Assembly (NCBI RefSeq): GCF_014837045.1
Contig: NZ_JACSPR010000005.1
Coordinates: 108,190-172,189, forward strand
Direction: 5' to 3'
From: Corynebacterium gallinarum
GTDB lineage: Bacteria > Actinomycetota > Actinomycetes > Mycobacteriales > Mycobacteriaceae
DNA length: 64,000 bases
The position numbers and the translations under genes are program-made. This document shows, one piece after another, positions 47,766-59,654 of this stretch; the stretch's first letter is position 1, and the number at the start of each line of letters is the position of its first letter. The notes under the pieces are model-generated. The model was not told where the DNA came from. It did not search any database and worked only from the letters and a program-made list of their open reading frames with translations.

Positions 47766-48106
47766 GCGGATCAGTCTACGCACCGACCGGCCCCAATCCG
47801 CGATCCGGTGGACGGTGATTGTCTGTTTCCCGATGCTGCACATCATATGTGACTGACATCTCATTACATGGGCCGTCGGTGAGTGAGATGGGCCGGAAAT
47901 CGGGCCAAGGGCGACTGCGCTGCATAAATAAGGGCACCCTTAAATGTGATACCTGAGTTTATGTCGCTGCCTATCAACTGGGTTTCCCCTGGTTGTTGAA
48001 TGTGGGATTGGACACGGGAATAGAATTAGGGAACACTTGTGTTGTCTAAAGATGTAAGTGATTTACCGCAAGCAATCACAAGCTTCAACGAGCGGAGGTG
48101 AGACCA
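47766..48106. promoter_or_regulatory. Divergent mptB/sufR control region
   Basis: A 341-base stretch. Leftward it holds the mptB -10 TAGACT (47778-47773). Rightward, TAGAAT at 48021-48026 is the best suf -10, predicting a start near 48033. A perfect palindrome, AACACTTGTGTT (48032-48043), lies on that start and is a candidate operator. TGTGA-N6-TCTCA (47848-47863) is one base off a GlxR site. The ribosome site GGAGG (48094-48098) serves sufR. Confidence 0.55.
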
Positions 48107-48814
48107 GTGGGAGATGCATTCATTGATCGTGAGGCATCCGGTGCCGACGGGGATACCCGACGAAACATCATGCTGATTCTTCTGGAACGAGCCCCGGTGA
48201 CTGCGTCCGAGATTGCGGACCAACTTCAGCTTTCCACTGCAGGAGTGCGCAGACACTTAGACAACCTGGTCGAGGATGAACTGATCGAGGCCACCAAGGC
48301 CAGACAGAATCCATACGAACCCAAGACGCGGGGGAGGCCGGCGAAATCCTACCGGCTGACCTCACAGGGTCGAGCGATATTCGGCCATGAATACGACACC
48401 CTGGCAGCTTCAGCCCTCGCCACCCTCCGGGAATTCGGCGGGGATGAGGCTGTCCGTGAGTTTGCCAGAAGGCGGATCGCGACCATCGTCGAGGGGATCA
48501 CCCCGGCGGAGGTCAGCGAACAGTCCATCAGGGACACAGCCAAATCCCTGGTCGATGCCTTCAGCAGACACGGTTACGCAGCTACAGTCGACGCCGCCGG
48601 CGGGGGACTGCAGATCTGCCAGCATCACTGCCCCATCTCAAACGTGGCGACGGAATTCCCGGAGCTGTGCGAGGCGGAGCACCATGCTGTGTCGGATCTG
48701 CTGGGTCTACACACCCAGCCCCTGGCCACCATCGCGGATGGACACGGTATCTGCACGACCAACATTCCATTGACACCCATCACACACACTCCTGATGAAA
48801 GGAGCGGATCATGA
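48107..48814 (+). CDS. sufR: SufR-type Fe-S sensing transcription regulator
   Basis: Represses the suf operon when its Fe-S cluster is bound. It has 235 residues from GTG 48107, 8 bases after GGAGG; a GTG at 48098 overlaps that site. The N-terminal winged helix-turn-helix shows [23 protein letters not shown]. The C-terminal Cys-containing region reads [18 protein letters not shown] and then [11 protein letters not shown], fitting cluster ligation. It overlaps sufB by 4 bases, so repressor and machinery are co-translated and self-regulated. Confidence 0.9.
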   Translation: MGDAFIDREASGADGDTRRNIMLILLERAPVTASEIADQLQLSTAGVRRHLDNLVEDELIEATKARQNPYEPKTRGRPAKSYRLTSQGRAIFGHEYDTLAASALATLREFGGDEAVREFARRRIATIVEGITPAEVSEQSIRDTAKSLVDAFSRHGYAATVDAAGGGLQICQHHCPISNVATEFPELCEAEHHAVSDLLGLHTQPLATIADGHGICTTNIPLTPITHTPDERSGS

Positions 48815-50256
48815 CTTCGGCAACTACGAACCCCGGGGCTACCCAGCCCATGACCGATGACCAGATTATCGAGTCCATCGGACCGTACAACTACGGTTGG
48901 CACGACTCCGACCACGCTGGTGCCTCCGCACGACGCGGTCTCAGCGAGGACGTCGTTCGCGACATCTCCGCCAAGAAGGACGAGTCCGAGTGGATGCTCC
49001 AGCAGCGTCTCAAGGCACTGTCCATCTTCGAGAAGAAGCCGATGCCGACCTGGGGTGCTGACCTCTCCGGTATCGACTTCGACCAGATCAAGTACTTCGT
49101 GCGCTCCACCGAGAAGCAGGCGCAGTCCTGGGAGGATCTCCCCGAAGACATTAAGAACACCTATGACCGCCTGGGTATCCCGGAGGCCGAGAAGCAGCGT
49201 CTCGTCGCCGGTGTCGCAGCCCAGTACGAGTCCGAGGTGGTCTACCACCAGATCCGCGAGGACCTGGAGGAGAAGGGTGTCATCTTCCTCGACACCGATA
49301 CCGCACTCAAGGAGCACCCCGAGCTGTTCCAGGAGTACTTCGGCACCGTCATTCCCGCCGGTGACAACAAGTTCTCCGCACTGAACTCCGCTGTGTGGTC
49401 CGGTGGCTCCTTCATCTACGTGCCCAAGGGCGTCCACGTGGACATTCCCCTGCAGGCCTACTTCCGCATCAACACCGAGAACATGGGTCAGTTCGAACGC
49501 ACCCTGATCATCGTTGATGAGGATGCCTACGTGCACTACGTCGAGGGCTGCACCGCCCCGATCTACAAGTCCGACTCCCTGCACTCCGCAGTGGTGGAGA
49601 TCATCGTGAAGAAGGGTGGTCGCTGCCGCTACACCACCATTCAGAACTGGTCCAACAACGTCTACAACCTGGTGACCAAGCGCACCAAGGTTGAAGAGGG
49701 TGGCACCATGGAATGGGTCGACGGCAACATCGGCTCCAAGGTCACCATGAAGTACCCAGCTGTCTGGATGACCGGCCCGTACGCCAAGGGTGAGGTCCTC
49801 TCCGTGGCCTTCGCCGGCGAGGGACAGTTCCAGGACACCGGCGCCAAGATGGTCCACATGGCACCGCACACCTCCTCCAACATCGTGTCCAAGTCCGTGG
49901 CACGTGGTGGCGGACGCGCAGCGTACCGTGGTCTGGTCCAGATCAACGCCAACGCGCACCACTCCACCTCCAACGTTGAGTGTGACGCACTCCTGGTCGA
50001 CGACATCTCCCGTTCCGACACCTACCCGTACAACGACATCCGCAACGATCACGTGTCCCTCGGCCACGAGGCCACGGTGTCCCAGGTCTCCGAGGAGCAG
50101 CTGTTCTACCTCATGAGCCGCGGACTCGCGGAAGAGGAAGCAATGGCCATGATCGTCCGTGGCTTCGTTGAGCCGATCGCGAAGGAACTCCCGATGGAGT
50201 ACGCCCTCGAGCTCAACCGCCTGATCGAACTGCAGATGGAAGGATCGGTGGGCTAA
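48811..50256 (+). CDS. sufB: Fe-S cluster assembly scaffold SufB
   Basis: Scaffold subunit of the SufBCD complex on which new Fe-S clusters are built. It has 481 residues. The core beta-helix begins near [19 protein letters not shown], with [21 protein letters not shown] holding the conserved Cys and acidic residues, and [13 protein letters not shown] near the C-terminus. It overlaps sufR and leads sufD by 5 bases. Confidence 0.96.
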   Translation: MTSATTNPGATQPMTDDQIIESIGPYNYGWHDSDHAGASARRGLSEDVVRDISAKKDESEWMLQQRLKALSIFEKKPMPTWGADLSGIDFDQIKYFVRSTEKQAQSWEDLPEDIKNTYDRLGIPEAEKQRLVAGVAAQYESEVVYHQIREDLEEKGVIFLDTDTALKEHPELFQEYFGTVIPAGDNKFSALNSAVWSGGSFIYVPKGVHVDIPLQAYFRINTENMGQFERTLIIVDEDAYVHYVEGCTAPIYKSDSLHSAVVEIIVKKGGRCRYTTIQNWSNNVYNLVTKRTKVEEGGTMEWVDGNIGSKVTMKYPAVWMTGPYAKGEVLSVAFAGEGQFQDTGAKMVHMAPHTSSNIVSKSVARGGGRAAYRGLVQINANAHHSTSNVECDALLVDDISRSDTYPYNDIRNDHVSLGHEATVSQVSEEQLFYLMSRGLAEEEAMAMIVRGFVEPIAKELPMEYALELNRLIELQMEGSVG

Positions 50257-50261
50257 GCCCA

Positions 50262-51446
50262 ATGACTACTACTGAAGTGGCAACTGTCAACGCCGCCACC
50301 CCGCACAACACCAAGGGTGACGTCTTCTCCTCCTACAACGTGGAGGACTTCCCGATCCCACGTGGTCGCGATGAGGTCTGGCGTTTCATCTCCCTGCGCC
50401 GCATGCGTGGTCTGCACAACGGTGAATTCGCACCGGCAACCACCTCCGATGTCGCCGTGGAGATCCCGTCCGATGCCGAGGGTGTCACCCACGAGGTCGT
50501 GGGCCGTGACGACGAGCGACTCGGTCGCGCCGGCGCACCGGTCGACCGTGTCGCCGCACAGGCCTGGACCTCCATGGAGCAGGGTGACGTGGTCACCTTC
50601 GCCCGGGACACCCAGAACAAGACCCCCGTGGTCATCACCGTCACCGGTAAGGGCGAGGGCGTCACCTCCTTCGGCGCCATCTCCATCGAGGTGGAGCCGG
50701 GTGCGGAAGCCATCGTGGCGCTGCAGTATGTCGGTTCCGGCACGCACGCGGACAACGTCGAGTTCATCGTCGGCGACAACGCCCGCCTGACCGTGATCAC
50801 CGACACCCACTGGGACAACGACGCGGTTCACCTCAGCAACCAGCTGGCGAAGATCGGCCGCGATGCCACCCTGCGCCACACCGTCGCCACCTTCGGCGGC
50901 GAGGTTGTCCGTATCGTCCCACGCGTGCACTTCACCGCACCCGGTGGCGACGCGGAGATGCTCGGCGTCTACTTCGCAGATGACGGACAGTACTTCGAGC
51001 AGCGCCTGCTGGTCGACCACGCCGTCCCGAACTGCCGCTCCAACGTCCTGTACAAGGGCGCGCTCCAGGGTGATAAGAACTCCGACAAGCCCGAGGCCCG
51101 CACCTGCTGGGTCGGCGATGTCCTGATCCGCGCCAACGCCCACGGCACCGACACCTATGAGGCCAACCGGTCCCTGGTGCTCACCGAGGGTGCACGCGCA
51201 GACGCCATCCCGAACCTGGAGATCGAAACCGGTCAGATCGTCGGCGCAGGCCACGCAGCCACCGTTGGTCGTTTCAACGACGAGCACGTCTTCTACCTCC
51301 AGGCCCGCGGCATCCCGGCTGAGGAGGCACGTCGTCTCATCGTCCGTGGCTTCTTCAACGAGGTCATCAACAAGGTGCCCGTCGAGTCAATCCGTGAGGA
51401 ACTCGAAAACCGCGTCTCCTCCGAACTCGCCGTTCTCGGAATGTAG
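50262..51446 (+). CDS. sufD: Fe-S cluster assembly protein SufD
   Basis: Partner of SufB in the SufBCD scaffold, needed for iron entry. It has 394 residues. The SufBD family region includes TCWVGDVLIRANAHGTDTYE and the C-terminal EIETGQIVGAGHAATVGRF. The N-terminus shows DVFSSYNVEDFPIPRGRDEVW. An 85-base gap with a hairpin separates it from sufC, unlike the tight spacing of the other suf genes. Confidence 0.95.
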   Translation: MTTTEVATVNAATPHNTKGDVFSSYNVEDFPIPRGRDEVWRFISLRRMRGLHNGEFAPATTSDVAVEIPSDAEGVTHEVVGRDDERLGRAGAPVDRVAAQAWTSMEQGDVVTFARDTQNKTPVVITVTGKGEGVTSFGAISIEVEPGAEAIVALQYVGSGTHADNVEFIVGDNARLTVITDTHWDNDAVHLSNQLAKIGRDATLRHTVATFGGEVVRIVPRVHFTAPGGDAEMLGVYFADDGQYFEQRLLVDHAVPNCRSNVLYKGALQGDKNSDKPEARTCWVGDVLIRANAHGTDTYEANRSLVLTEGARADAIPNLEIETGQIVGAGHAATVGRFNDEHVFYLQARGIPAEEARRLIVRGFFNEVINKVPVESIREELENRVSSELAVLGM

Positions 51447-51451
51447 GACCA

Positions 51452-51494
51452 TGGGACCCGCTTCCGGCGGTCCCACCCTGCACTTTTTCTTGTA
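51452..51494 (+). promoter_or_regulatory. Hairpin and T-run between sufD and sufC
   Basis: TGGGACC (51452-51458) pairs with GGTCCCA (51469-51475), followed a few bases on by a CTTTTTC run. It resembles a partial terminator or attenuator inside the suf operon. Confidence 0.5.
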
Positions 51495-51531
51495 CAGATC
51501 CGTTTTCAAACCTGAAAGATTGTCTTAAAAG

Positions 51532-54000
<2,469 letters not shown>

Positions 54001-54004
<4 letters not shown>

Positions 54005-54420
54005 GCGAACCAAACACCGATAACACTGAAAACACCGAGGAGCAGCAGAGCTCCGCGACCTTCCAGTCGCCGGAGGCCGAGCGCCCCGAGCAGTCCGAGG
54101 ATGATCTGGCCAAGGCCAGTGACGTCGAGGAGTACATGCGTGATGTGATCGACCCGGAGCTGGGCATCAACGTGGTTGATCTCGGCCTGGTGTACGACAT
54201 CTACATCATCAACGGCAACGAGGCCCACATCGATATGACCCTGACGTCACCGGCCTGCCCGCTGACCGATGTCATCGAGGACCAGGCCCGCCAGGCTGTG
54301 GTGGGTAACGGACTCGTGGAGAAGATGTCCCTGAACTGGGTGTGGATGCCACCATGGGGTCCCCACATGATCACCGAGGAGGGACGCGCCCAGCTGCAGG
54401 CTCTCGGCTTCGCAGTCTAG
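54001..54420 (+). CDS. sufT: SufT / DUF59 (MIP18 family) Fe-S protein
   Basis: Small maturation factor that helps deliver clusters to target proteins. It has 139 residues. The acidic N-terminus of about 40 residues is not conserved; the DUF59 core follows with YMRDVIDPELGINVVDLGLV and the Cys motif MTLTSPACPLTDVI. Overlaps sufU by 4 bases and is the last suf gene. Confidence 0.92.
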
Positions 54421-54455
54421 GTTGTCCCTCCTGACACGGATGTGTCAATGGAAAA

Positions 54456-54495
54456 GGCACCGCCACTTGCACTTGTGCAGGTGGCGGTGTTTCTA
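54456..54495. terminator. Terminator at the end of the suf operon
   Basis: CACCGCCAC (54458-54466) pairs with GTGGCGGTG (54481-54489), with inner TGCAC/GTGCA, followed by TTTCTATTT. Its far side reaches the stop of the convergent gene at 54493, so it may serve both directions. Confidence 0.85.
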
Positions 54496-55782
54496 TTTGC
54501 GGAACAGCGCCGCGGGGGCGAGCCGGAACACCGCCATGGCGGTCGACGGGGTTCGTCGAAACGCGCGCAGGATGATCCGCACCATCACGCGCGCGGTAGC
54601 CCACGGACTGGTACTGGTCAGGTAGGCCAGCAGATCCCTCTCGGGGAGACCCAGGACGATCCCGAAGAACTCGTGGTACTGGGTGGGGGAGAAGCCGAGG
54701 ACGACGTTGAGGCCAAAGCGTCGCAACGCATAGTTGATCCGCCATGCCCGGGAGGTGGGTGGGGACCCGGCCAGGACCCGGTCGAGCATGGCATCCGTGT
54801 CCGCGAGGACAGCGCCGACGCTGTAACCGGTGGCCGGGTGGATCCACCCACCGGCGGTCCCGATGTGGGCTTCCCCCTTGACACCCTTGCCACCCCAGGG
54901 GCCTGCCAGGAAGCGCAGATCCAATGAGGCTCTCCTGCCGAGGGGGATCATCCCCAGAGCCAGACCCAGTGGGGTGCGGGCCCGGTCACCGGGAATCCTC
55001 CGGGGCCCGAGTGGGAAACTGACCACCTCGGTGCGACGGATGTCCTCCATGGTGATTCCGAGCTGCTCCAGTCGGGCCAGGTTCTTGGCCTCCAGGTGCT
55101 CCAGAAGCGTCTTGGGATCTCCGTCGGTGGCCAGGATCGTCTCCTCGATCAGCCAGGTGCCATCACCCAGGGGGACACGGTAGCTGAAGGTGACCGGACC
55201 ATCATCGGGAAAACCCGCCACCGGTGAGAAATCCATGAGCACGCCGCGACGGTGCGCCTCCGGCACCGAACCTTCCGGAACCACGAGCCCGTGGGCTAAC
55301 TGGCGTGCCGACATGGGGGATGGCGTGGTGGTGATCAGGAGATGGTCGACGATGTCGATGAGGGAATCGTCTTCAGACATCACCGAGAGTAACTCATCGG
55401 ATTTGGGTTGGAACCAGCTGCGCAGGGGCCGTCCCTTCTGGCCGGGCACACCAAACAGCACCGTTATTGCGGGCTCAGCCTTTTTCTCCACCACGTCGAA
55501 ACCTGCGAGGTGCTGTTCCCACCCGGGGGCCAGCATGGCGTACTCGGCGGTGAGCACCTGACGGCCGGTGTGGGAGATCACGTCGGGGGTGAACCTCGAT
55601 GCCACGGCATCCTCGGGGAACCAGTCGGGGAGTTGGGACGCCCACACACCGACGGTGGAGGGGGCATTGATGCCACGGGGGTCGATGCCGAGGACGTTCA
55701 GTCCGCGTTGGGAGGCGCGATACGCTGCCACCGTGCCGGAGGGGCCGAGGCCGAGCACGGCGACGTCGTAAAGCTCATTCAT
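54493..55782 (-). CDS. Lycopene cyclase (CrtY/CrtL)-family FAD protein
   Basis: 429 residues. The N-terminal FAD loop YDVAVLGLGPSGTVAAYRA is followed by APSTVGVWASQLPDWF, aligned to the YGVW-DEL motif of lycopene cyclases. GDGTWLIEETILAT in the middle and GTAGGWIHPATGYSVGAVL near residue 310 are further family signatures. The relatives cyclise carotenoid ends or are related flavin enzymes. C. glutamicum makes its cyclic C50 carotenoid with the unrelated CrtYe/CrtYf, so the substrate here is unknown. TAAACT 7 bases before the ATG predicts a leaderless mRNA. Confidence 0.75.
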   Translation of the reverse strand: MNELYDVAVLGLGPSGTVAAYRASQRGLNVLGIDPRGINAPSTVGVWASQLPDWFPEDAVASRFTPDVISHTGRQVLTAEYAMLAPGWEQHLAGFDVVEKKAEPAITVLFGVPGQKGRPLRSWFQPKSDELLSVMSEDDSLIDIVDHLLITTTPSPMSARQLAHGLVVPEGSVPEAHRRGVLMDFSPVAGFPDDGPVTFSYRVPLGDGTWLIEETILATDGDPKTLLEHLEAKNLARLEQLGITMEDIRRTEVVSFPLGPRRIPGDRARTPLGLALGMIPLGRRASLDLRFLAGPWGGKGVKGEAHIGTAGGWIHPATGYSVGAVLADTDAMLDRVLAGSPPTSRAWRINYALRRFGLNVVLGFSPTQYHEFFGIVLGLPERDLLAYLTSTSPWATARVMVRIILRAFRRTPSTAMAVFRLAPAALFRK

Positions 55783-55799
55783 GCTCTTGAGTTTAGAGG

Positions 55800-56459
55800 T
55801 TAACCAGTCAGGCAACCGAGGAGGAACGCCGCATTGGCGGGGTGAGCCGGGAACGTGGAGGGACGGTCGGTGAACAGACCCGGATTCTCTCCATAAATGC
55901 CCAGCTCGAACTCGGCGCGATCCCCCAGGGCGGACCTGCAGGTGTCCAATGTCACGCCGAGGGAGGAGTCAACGCGGAAATTCGCCTCGATGGTGCCGAG
56001 GTTGAAGGAATAGCTGGCCATCGAGACGAGGAGCCCATAGACAAGGATGGCCACAAAGATCAGTGGCCCCAGCACGCCCCGCTTCCGGGTTGTGCGGGGT
56101 GGACTGTCAGACCACTGGGACTTGGATGAGGAGGTGTGACGCGCCCGCAGCGTCCGGTCATGGGCCTGGGCGGCCTCGGAAGCACGCTGGGCCTGGGCAT
56201 AGCGCGCACCCTGATCCTTCACATCAGCCACACGAGTGGCCGCGACATCCTTCAGCGCTGCTGGATTCAAACCGTATTTGAACAATTCACGGAACAACTC
56301 CGGCTGGCCGGGATCACCCCGGAACCGCATCACCATGCTGCCACGCTGGTACTCATTGAGTAGATAGGACACCAGGTAATCACGGCCGTCGGCGGTGCTG
56401 TCGGTCATGCCGGTGGATTCAGCACCCTGCCGGCGGATTCCTCGCTGTGCGGCGCTCAT
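55800..56459 (-). CDS. Hypothetical protein with one membrane segment
   Basis: 219 residues. The N-terminal half is polar and helical (AATRVADVKDQGARYAQAQR and alanine-rich stretches), followed by a basic Ser/Lys/Arg linker (SSSKSQWSDSPPRTTRKRG), one membrane segment (GVLGPLIFVAILVYGLLVSM) and a ~75-residue C-terminal part with two cysteines that would face outward. ATG 56459 is used; ATG 56408 is an alternative. It lies 17 bases before the cyclase-like gene. The family is not recognised. Confidence 0.65.
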   Translation of the reverse strand: MSAAQRGIRRQGAESTGMTDSTADGRDYLVSYLLNEYQRGSMVMRFRGDPGQPELFRELFKYGLNPAALKDVAATRVADVKDQGARYAQAQRASEAAQAHDRTLRARHTSSSKSQWSDSPPRTTRKRGVLGPLIFVAILVYGLLVSMASYSFNLGTIEANFRVDSSLGVTLDTCRSALGDRAEFELGIYGENPGLFTDRPSTFPAHPANAAFLLGCLTG

Positions 56460-56546
56460 GCCCCCACCTTAAACAAAGATGGGGACACGCGTCGGTGTGT
56501 CACCGGATGGGATGGCTGCGGTTAGGGCCTTGGGGTGCATCATTGA

Positions 56547-56552
56547 TACACT
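56547..56552 (+). promoter_or_regulatory. Extended -10 for leaderless ABC-F gene
   Basis: TGATACACT gives TACACT ending 8 bases before the GTG start. No ribosome site is visible, so the mRNA is probably leaderless. Confidence 0.55.
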
Positions 56553-56560
56553 GAACGGTT

Positions 56561-58192
56561 GTGATTGTCACCAATGATTTAGAAGTGCGCGTCGGCGCGC
56601 GAACCCTCCTGACCGCCCCCGGCCAGCACCTGCGTGTGCAGCCGGGTGACCGCATCGGGCTGGTGGGTCGAAACGGTGCGGGTAAGACCACCACCATGCG
56701 GATCCTGTCCGGCGAAACCCAGCCGTACGGAGGTACCGTAACCGTTGCCGGTGACGTCGGATACCTCCCCCAGGATTCCCGTGAGGGCAATATCGAGCAG
56801 ACCGCCCGCGATCGTGTGCTCTCCGCCCGTGGTCTTGACCAGCTGCGTTCCTCCATGGAACGCCAGCAGGAGATCATGGAGACCACCACCGACGCCGGCA
56901 AGCTTGATACCGCCATCGGAAAGTACTCGCGACTGGAGGAGCAGTTCCAGGCACTCGGTGGGTATGAGGCCGATGCCGAGGCCGCCCAGATCTGCGACAA
57001 CCTCGGGCTTGAGGCCCGCATCCTGGACCAGCAGCTGAAGACGCTGTCCGGCGGTCAGCGTCGTCGCGTCGAGCTCGCCCAGATCCTGTTCGCCGCCACC
57101 AACGGCTCCGGCAAGTCCAAGACCACGCTGCTTCTCGACGAGCCGACCAACCACCTGGACGCCGACTCCATCTCCTGGCTGCGTGACTTCCTGTCCAAGC
57201 ACGAGGGCGGGCTCATCATGATCTCGCACGACGTTGAGCTGCTCCAGGCTGTATGTAATAAGGTCTGGTACCTGGATGCTGTGCGCGGCGAAGCTGATGT
57301 GTACAACATGGCCTTCGACAAGTACGTCGATGCCCGTGCACTCGATGAGGCACGTCGCCGCCGCGAACGTTCCAACGCTGAGAAGAAGGCCGGTGCCCTC
57401 AAGGACCAGGCTGCACGCCTGGGAGCCAAGGCCACCAAGGCCGCTGCCGCCAAGCAGATGATCGCCCGTGCAGAGCGCATGATCGACAACCTCGATGACA
57501 TCCGTGCCTCCGACCGTGCCGCGAACATTATCTTCCCAGAGCCTGCACCCTGTGGCAAGACCCCGCTCAACGCCAAGGGCCTGACCAAGATGTACGGCTC
57601 CCTGGAAGTCTTCGCCGGTGTGGACCTGGCCATTGATAAGGGTTCCCGCGTGGTTGTCCTCGGCTTCAACGGCGCCGGTAAAACCACCCTGCTGAAACTG
57701 CTCGCCGGTGTGGAACGCACCGACGGCGAGGGCGGCATCGTCACTGGCTACGGCCTGAAGATCGGTTACTTCGCCCAGGAACACGACACCATCGACCCCG
57801 ACAAATCCGTCTGGCAGAACACCATCGAAGCCTGCGCTGACGCCGACCAGCAGGGGCTCCGAAGCCTGCTTGGTTCCTTCATGTTCTCCGGCGATCAGCT
57901 GGAACAACCAGCCGGCACCCTCTCCGGCGGTGAGAAGACCCGCCTGGCTCTGGCCACCCTCGTCTCCTCCCGCGCCAACGTCCTGCTTCTCGACGAACCG
58001 ACCAACAACCTCGACCCCGTCTCCCGCGAACAGGTCCTCGACGCACTGCGCACCTACACCGGCGCCGTCGTCCTGGTCACCCACGACCCCGGCGCCGTCA
58101 AGGCCCTGGAACCCGACCGCGTCATCGTCCTGCCCGACGGCACCGAGGACCTCTGGAACGAGCAGTACATGGAGATCGTCGAGTTGGCGTAG
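56561..58192 (+). CDS. ABC-F family ATPase
   Basis: 543 residues with two ABC domains and no membrane part, as in ABC-F proteins that act on the ribosome (translation factors or antibiotic protection). Walker A sites are GRNGAGKTTT (about 36-45) and GFNGAGKTTL (about 367). Signatures are LSGGQRRRVEL and LSGGEKTRLAL; Walker B LLLDEPTNHLD and LLLDEPTNNLD. A basic linker (RRRERSNAEKKAGALKDQ) joins the halves. An insert ATNGSGKSKT lies before the first Walker B. The specific subfamily is not settled. Confidence 0.9.
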   Translation: MIVTNDLEVRVGARTLLTAPGQHLRVQPGDRIGLVGRNGAGKTTTMRILSGETQPYGGTVTVAGDVGYLPQDSREGNIEQTARDRVLSARGLDQLRSSMERQQEIMETTTDAGKLDTAIGKYSRLEEQFQALGGYEADAEAAQICDNLGLEARILDQQLKTLSGGQRRRVELAQILFAATNGSGKSKTTLLLDEPTNHLDADSISWLRDFLSKHEGGLIMISHDVELLQAVCNKVWYLDAVRGEADVYNMAFDKYVDARALDEARRRRERSNAEKKAGALKDQAARLGAKATKAAAAKQMIARAERMIDNLDDIRASDRAANIIFPEPAPCGKTPLNAKGLTKMYGSLEVFAGVDLAIDKGSRVVVLGFNGAGKTTLLKLLAGVERTDGEGGIVTGYGLKIGYFAQEHDTIDPDKSVWQNTIEACADADQQGLRSLLGSFMFSGDQLEQPAGTLSGGEKTRLALATLVSSRANVLLLDEPTNNLDPVSREQVLDALRTYTGAVVLVTHDPGAVKALEPDRVIVLPDGTEDLWNEQYMEIVELA

Positions 58193-58820
58193 TCATTTGG
58201 GGTGTTATCCCCAGGTGAGGGCGTTTTACGTGAGGCGCCAGCATCCTCGTTGTCACCAACTTGCCCGCACTCGGTGACGGCACTCGCACTGGCGCCCGAG
58301 AAAGCTCATCGTCGCCGGGAAAGAAATGGGCGTAGATGTCCAAGGTGCCTGCAGCGGATGAGTGACCGAGGGCCCGTCGCACCTGTTCCACTGACGCTCC
58401 AGCGGAGATAAGTCGTGAGGCGAAGAGGTGCCGGAAACTATGGAAGGTCACAGCCACCCCAAGGTGTGTCACGGTCTTGCGTAGTTCCGAGCCAGCGGTG
58501 ACGGCTCGATAGGGTGTACCCCGGTTGGTTTCGAAGACCCAGACCATTTGATGTTCGATGTCAGTATCTTCTGCCCGCATGGCACGCAGTTCGGAAAGTC
58601 GTTGCACGGTGCCCATTGCTACTCGGCACATGTCAGCGATGATTGGTCCGGGTGCCTGCTCCTGGGCGAGCGGTTTCCATTGTCCGGGGTGTCCTTTGAC
58701 TCGCTCGCTGGACGGGTACTTGGCGCCAAGGACCGTATCGACCTTGCCGGCCTTAGCCTCATTCTCGCAGCGGAAATCCTTCGAGTATTGCTTCCCCGAG
58801 GGGTCGTGATATCGCACCAC
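58193..58820 (-). pseudogene. Decayed tyrosine recombinase (phage-type integrase)
   Basis: The catalytic part is clear: VQRLSELRAMRAEDTD with the first Arg, FHSFRHLFASRLISAGAS (HxxR), LGHSSAAGTLDIYAHFF with the second His and the catalytic Tyr. An arm-binding start (VVRYHDPSGKQYSKDF) lies near 58815, but the core-binding domain between them is almost wholly missing. Upstream the frame stays open to about 58977 with integrase-like residues (SGQGQKPPWVVRYHDP) but no start codon. The open frame runs on past the expected end, antisense into the ABC-F gene, suggesting a late frameshift. Confidence 0.8.
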
Positions 58821-58979
58821 CCACGGCGGTTTTTGCCCCTGTCCTGAGGGGAACCCTTTTCGGTCGCCATTACATCGCGATTGATACGCTTTTCCTGTGT
58901 CTAGATGTTTATCTCGATGCTTAATGCCCTCTTCACCCTGTTGCTTGCTGGCGCTGGGTGGGGAGGGCTTGGTTTTACT

Positions 58980-59273
58980 TTACGGTTTAATGCCGAGATG
59001 TCGCTCTACACGATCGAAGTGATCACGCTGCTGCTGGCCGATCTGGGAGAGTACCCAAGGGATCAGTGTGGCCACCAGCGCAATAAATGAAGATCCCAGT
59101 AGAACGAATCCACTGTAAAAATCGTCCATCGTGGCGAAGAGCCCGAAGAGGACACCAAGGCCAGCGATGCAGATCGCGATGGTAGAGAGCAGGTTGGCAA
59201 GCCAGAACCGATTTCGCTCGGTTTTCGGGATGAGAGGTGGGAGATGGTTCGGGTTACTAGTGCTTGAGGTCAT
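58980..59273 (-). CDS. Small membrane protein, two segments
   Basis: 97 residues from ATG 59273, which has AGGA six bases ahead; ATG 59279 is an alternative. The N-terminus is polar (SSTSNPNHLPPLIPKTERNR). Two membrane segments follow: WLANLLSTIAICIAGLGVLFGL and GFVLLGSSFIALVATLIPWVL. The C-terminus is charged (RDHFDRVERHLGIKP). The family is not recognised. It sits between the integrase remnant and a lipoprotein, in less biased sequence than the core genome, so acquisition is likely. Confidence 0.6.
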   Translation of the reverse strand: MTSSTSNPNHLPPLIPKTERNRFWLANLLSTIAICIAGLGVLFGLFATMDDFYSGFVLLGSSFIALVATLIPWVLSQIGQQQRDHFDRVERHLGIKP

Positions 59274-59342
59274 GGTCATTCCTATAAATGTTCGATTGCA
59301 TGGGAGCGGGTAATTAAGTCTCTTGATGCAGGAGTAATTGTT

Positions 59343-59654
59343 TTAGTCAAGATTGATCCAGTCGCCTTCCATGACGACGTTGTCAGTAACTTCACCTTCT
59401 ATGGCTGTGCAGAAGTAACTCCACCGGTTGGGTGTTCCGAATCCATTGGGGAAGTCGGCAAGCCCGGTGACGTGAATCTTCCCGTCATCACCCTCCTCAA
59501 TGTTGGCGGAAACTATCTCCGCCCCTCCGGGGTATTTCGCCCGGTTGAGAGTATCTTCGCGACAAACGGCTTCGGCTTCTTCTTGGCTGGACTCTCCACA
59601 TCCAGCCAAGAGTATGGCTGCAATGAGAAAAGGGATCGAAGCCGATTTTCTCAT
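59343..59654 (-). CDS. Putative small lipoprotein
   Basis: 103 residues. MRKSASIPFLIAAILLAGCGES is an ideal lipoprotein signal: basic start, hydrophobic run, lipobox LAGC with the lipid-carrying Cys at 19. The mature part is acidic (SSQEEAEAVCRED) with conserved-looking pairs of cysteines (VCREDT, YFCTAI) that might form a disulfide. The function is unknown. It may be an actinobacterial small lipoprotein carried with the integrase-linked island. Confidence 0.65.
   Translation of the reverse strand: MRKSASIPFLIAAILLAGCGESSQEEAEAVCREDTLNRAKYPGGAEIVSANIEEGDDGKIHVTGLADFPNGFGTPNRWSYFCTAIEGEVTDNVVMEGDWINLD

Noticed and set aside
58619..58870. Separate short minus-strand gene starting at 58870
   Set aside because: It is another frame over the integrase remnant; the integrase-like residues are in the neighbouring frame.
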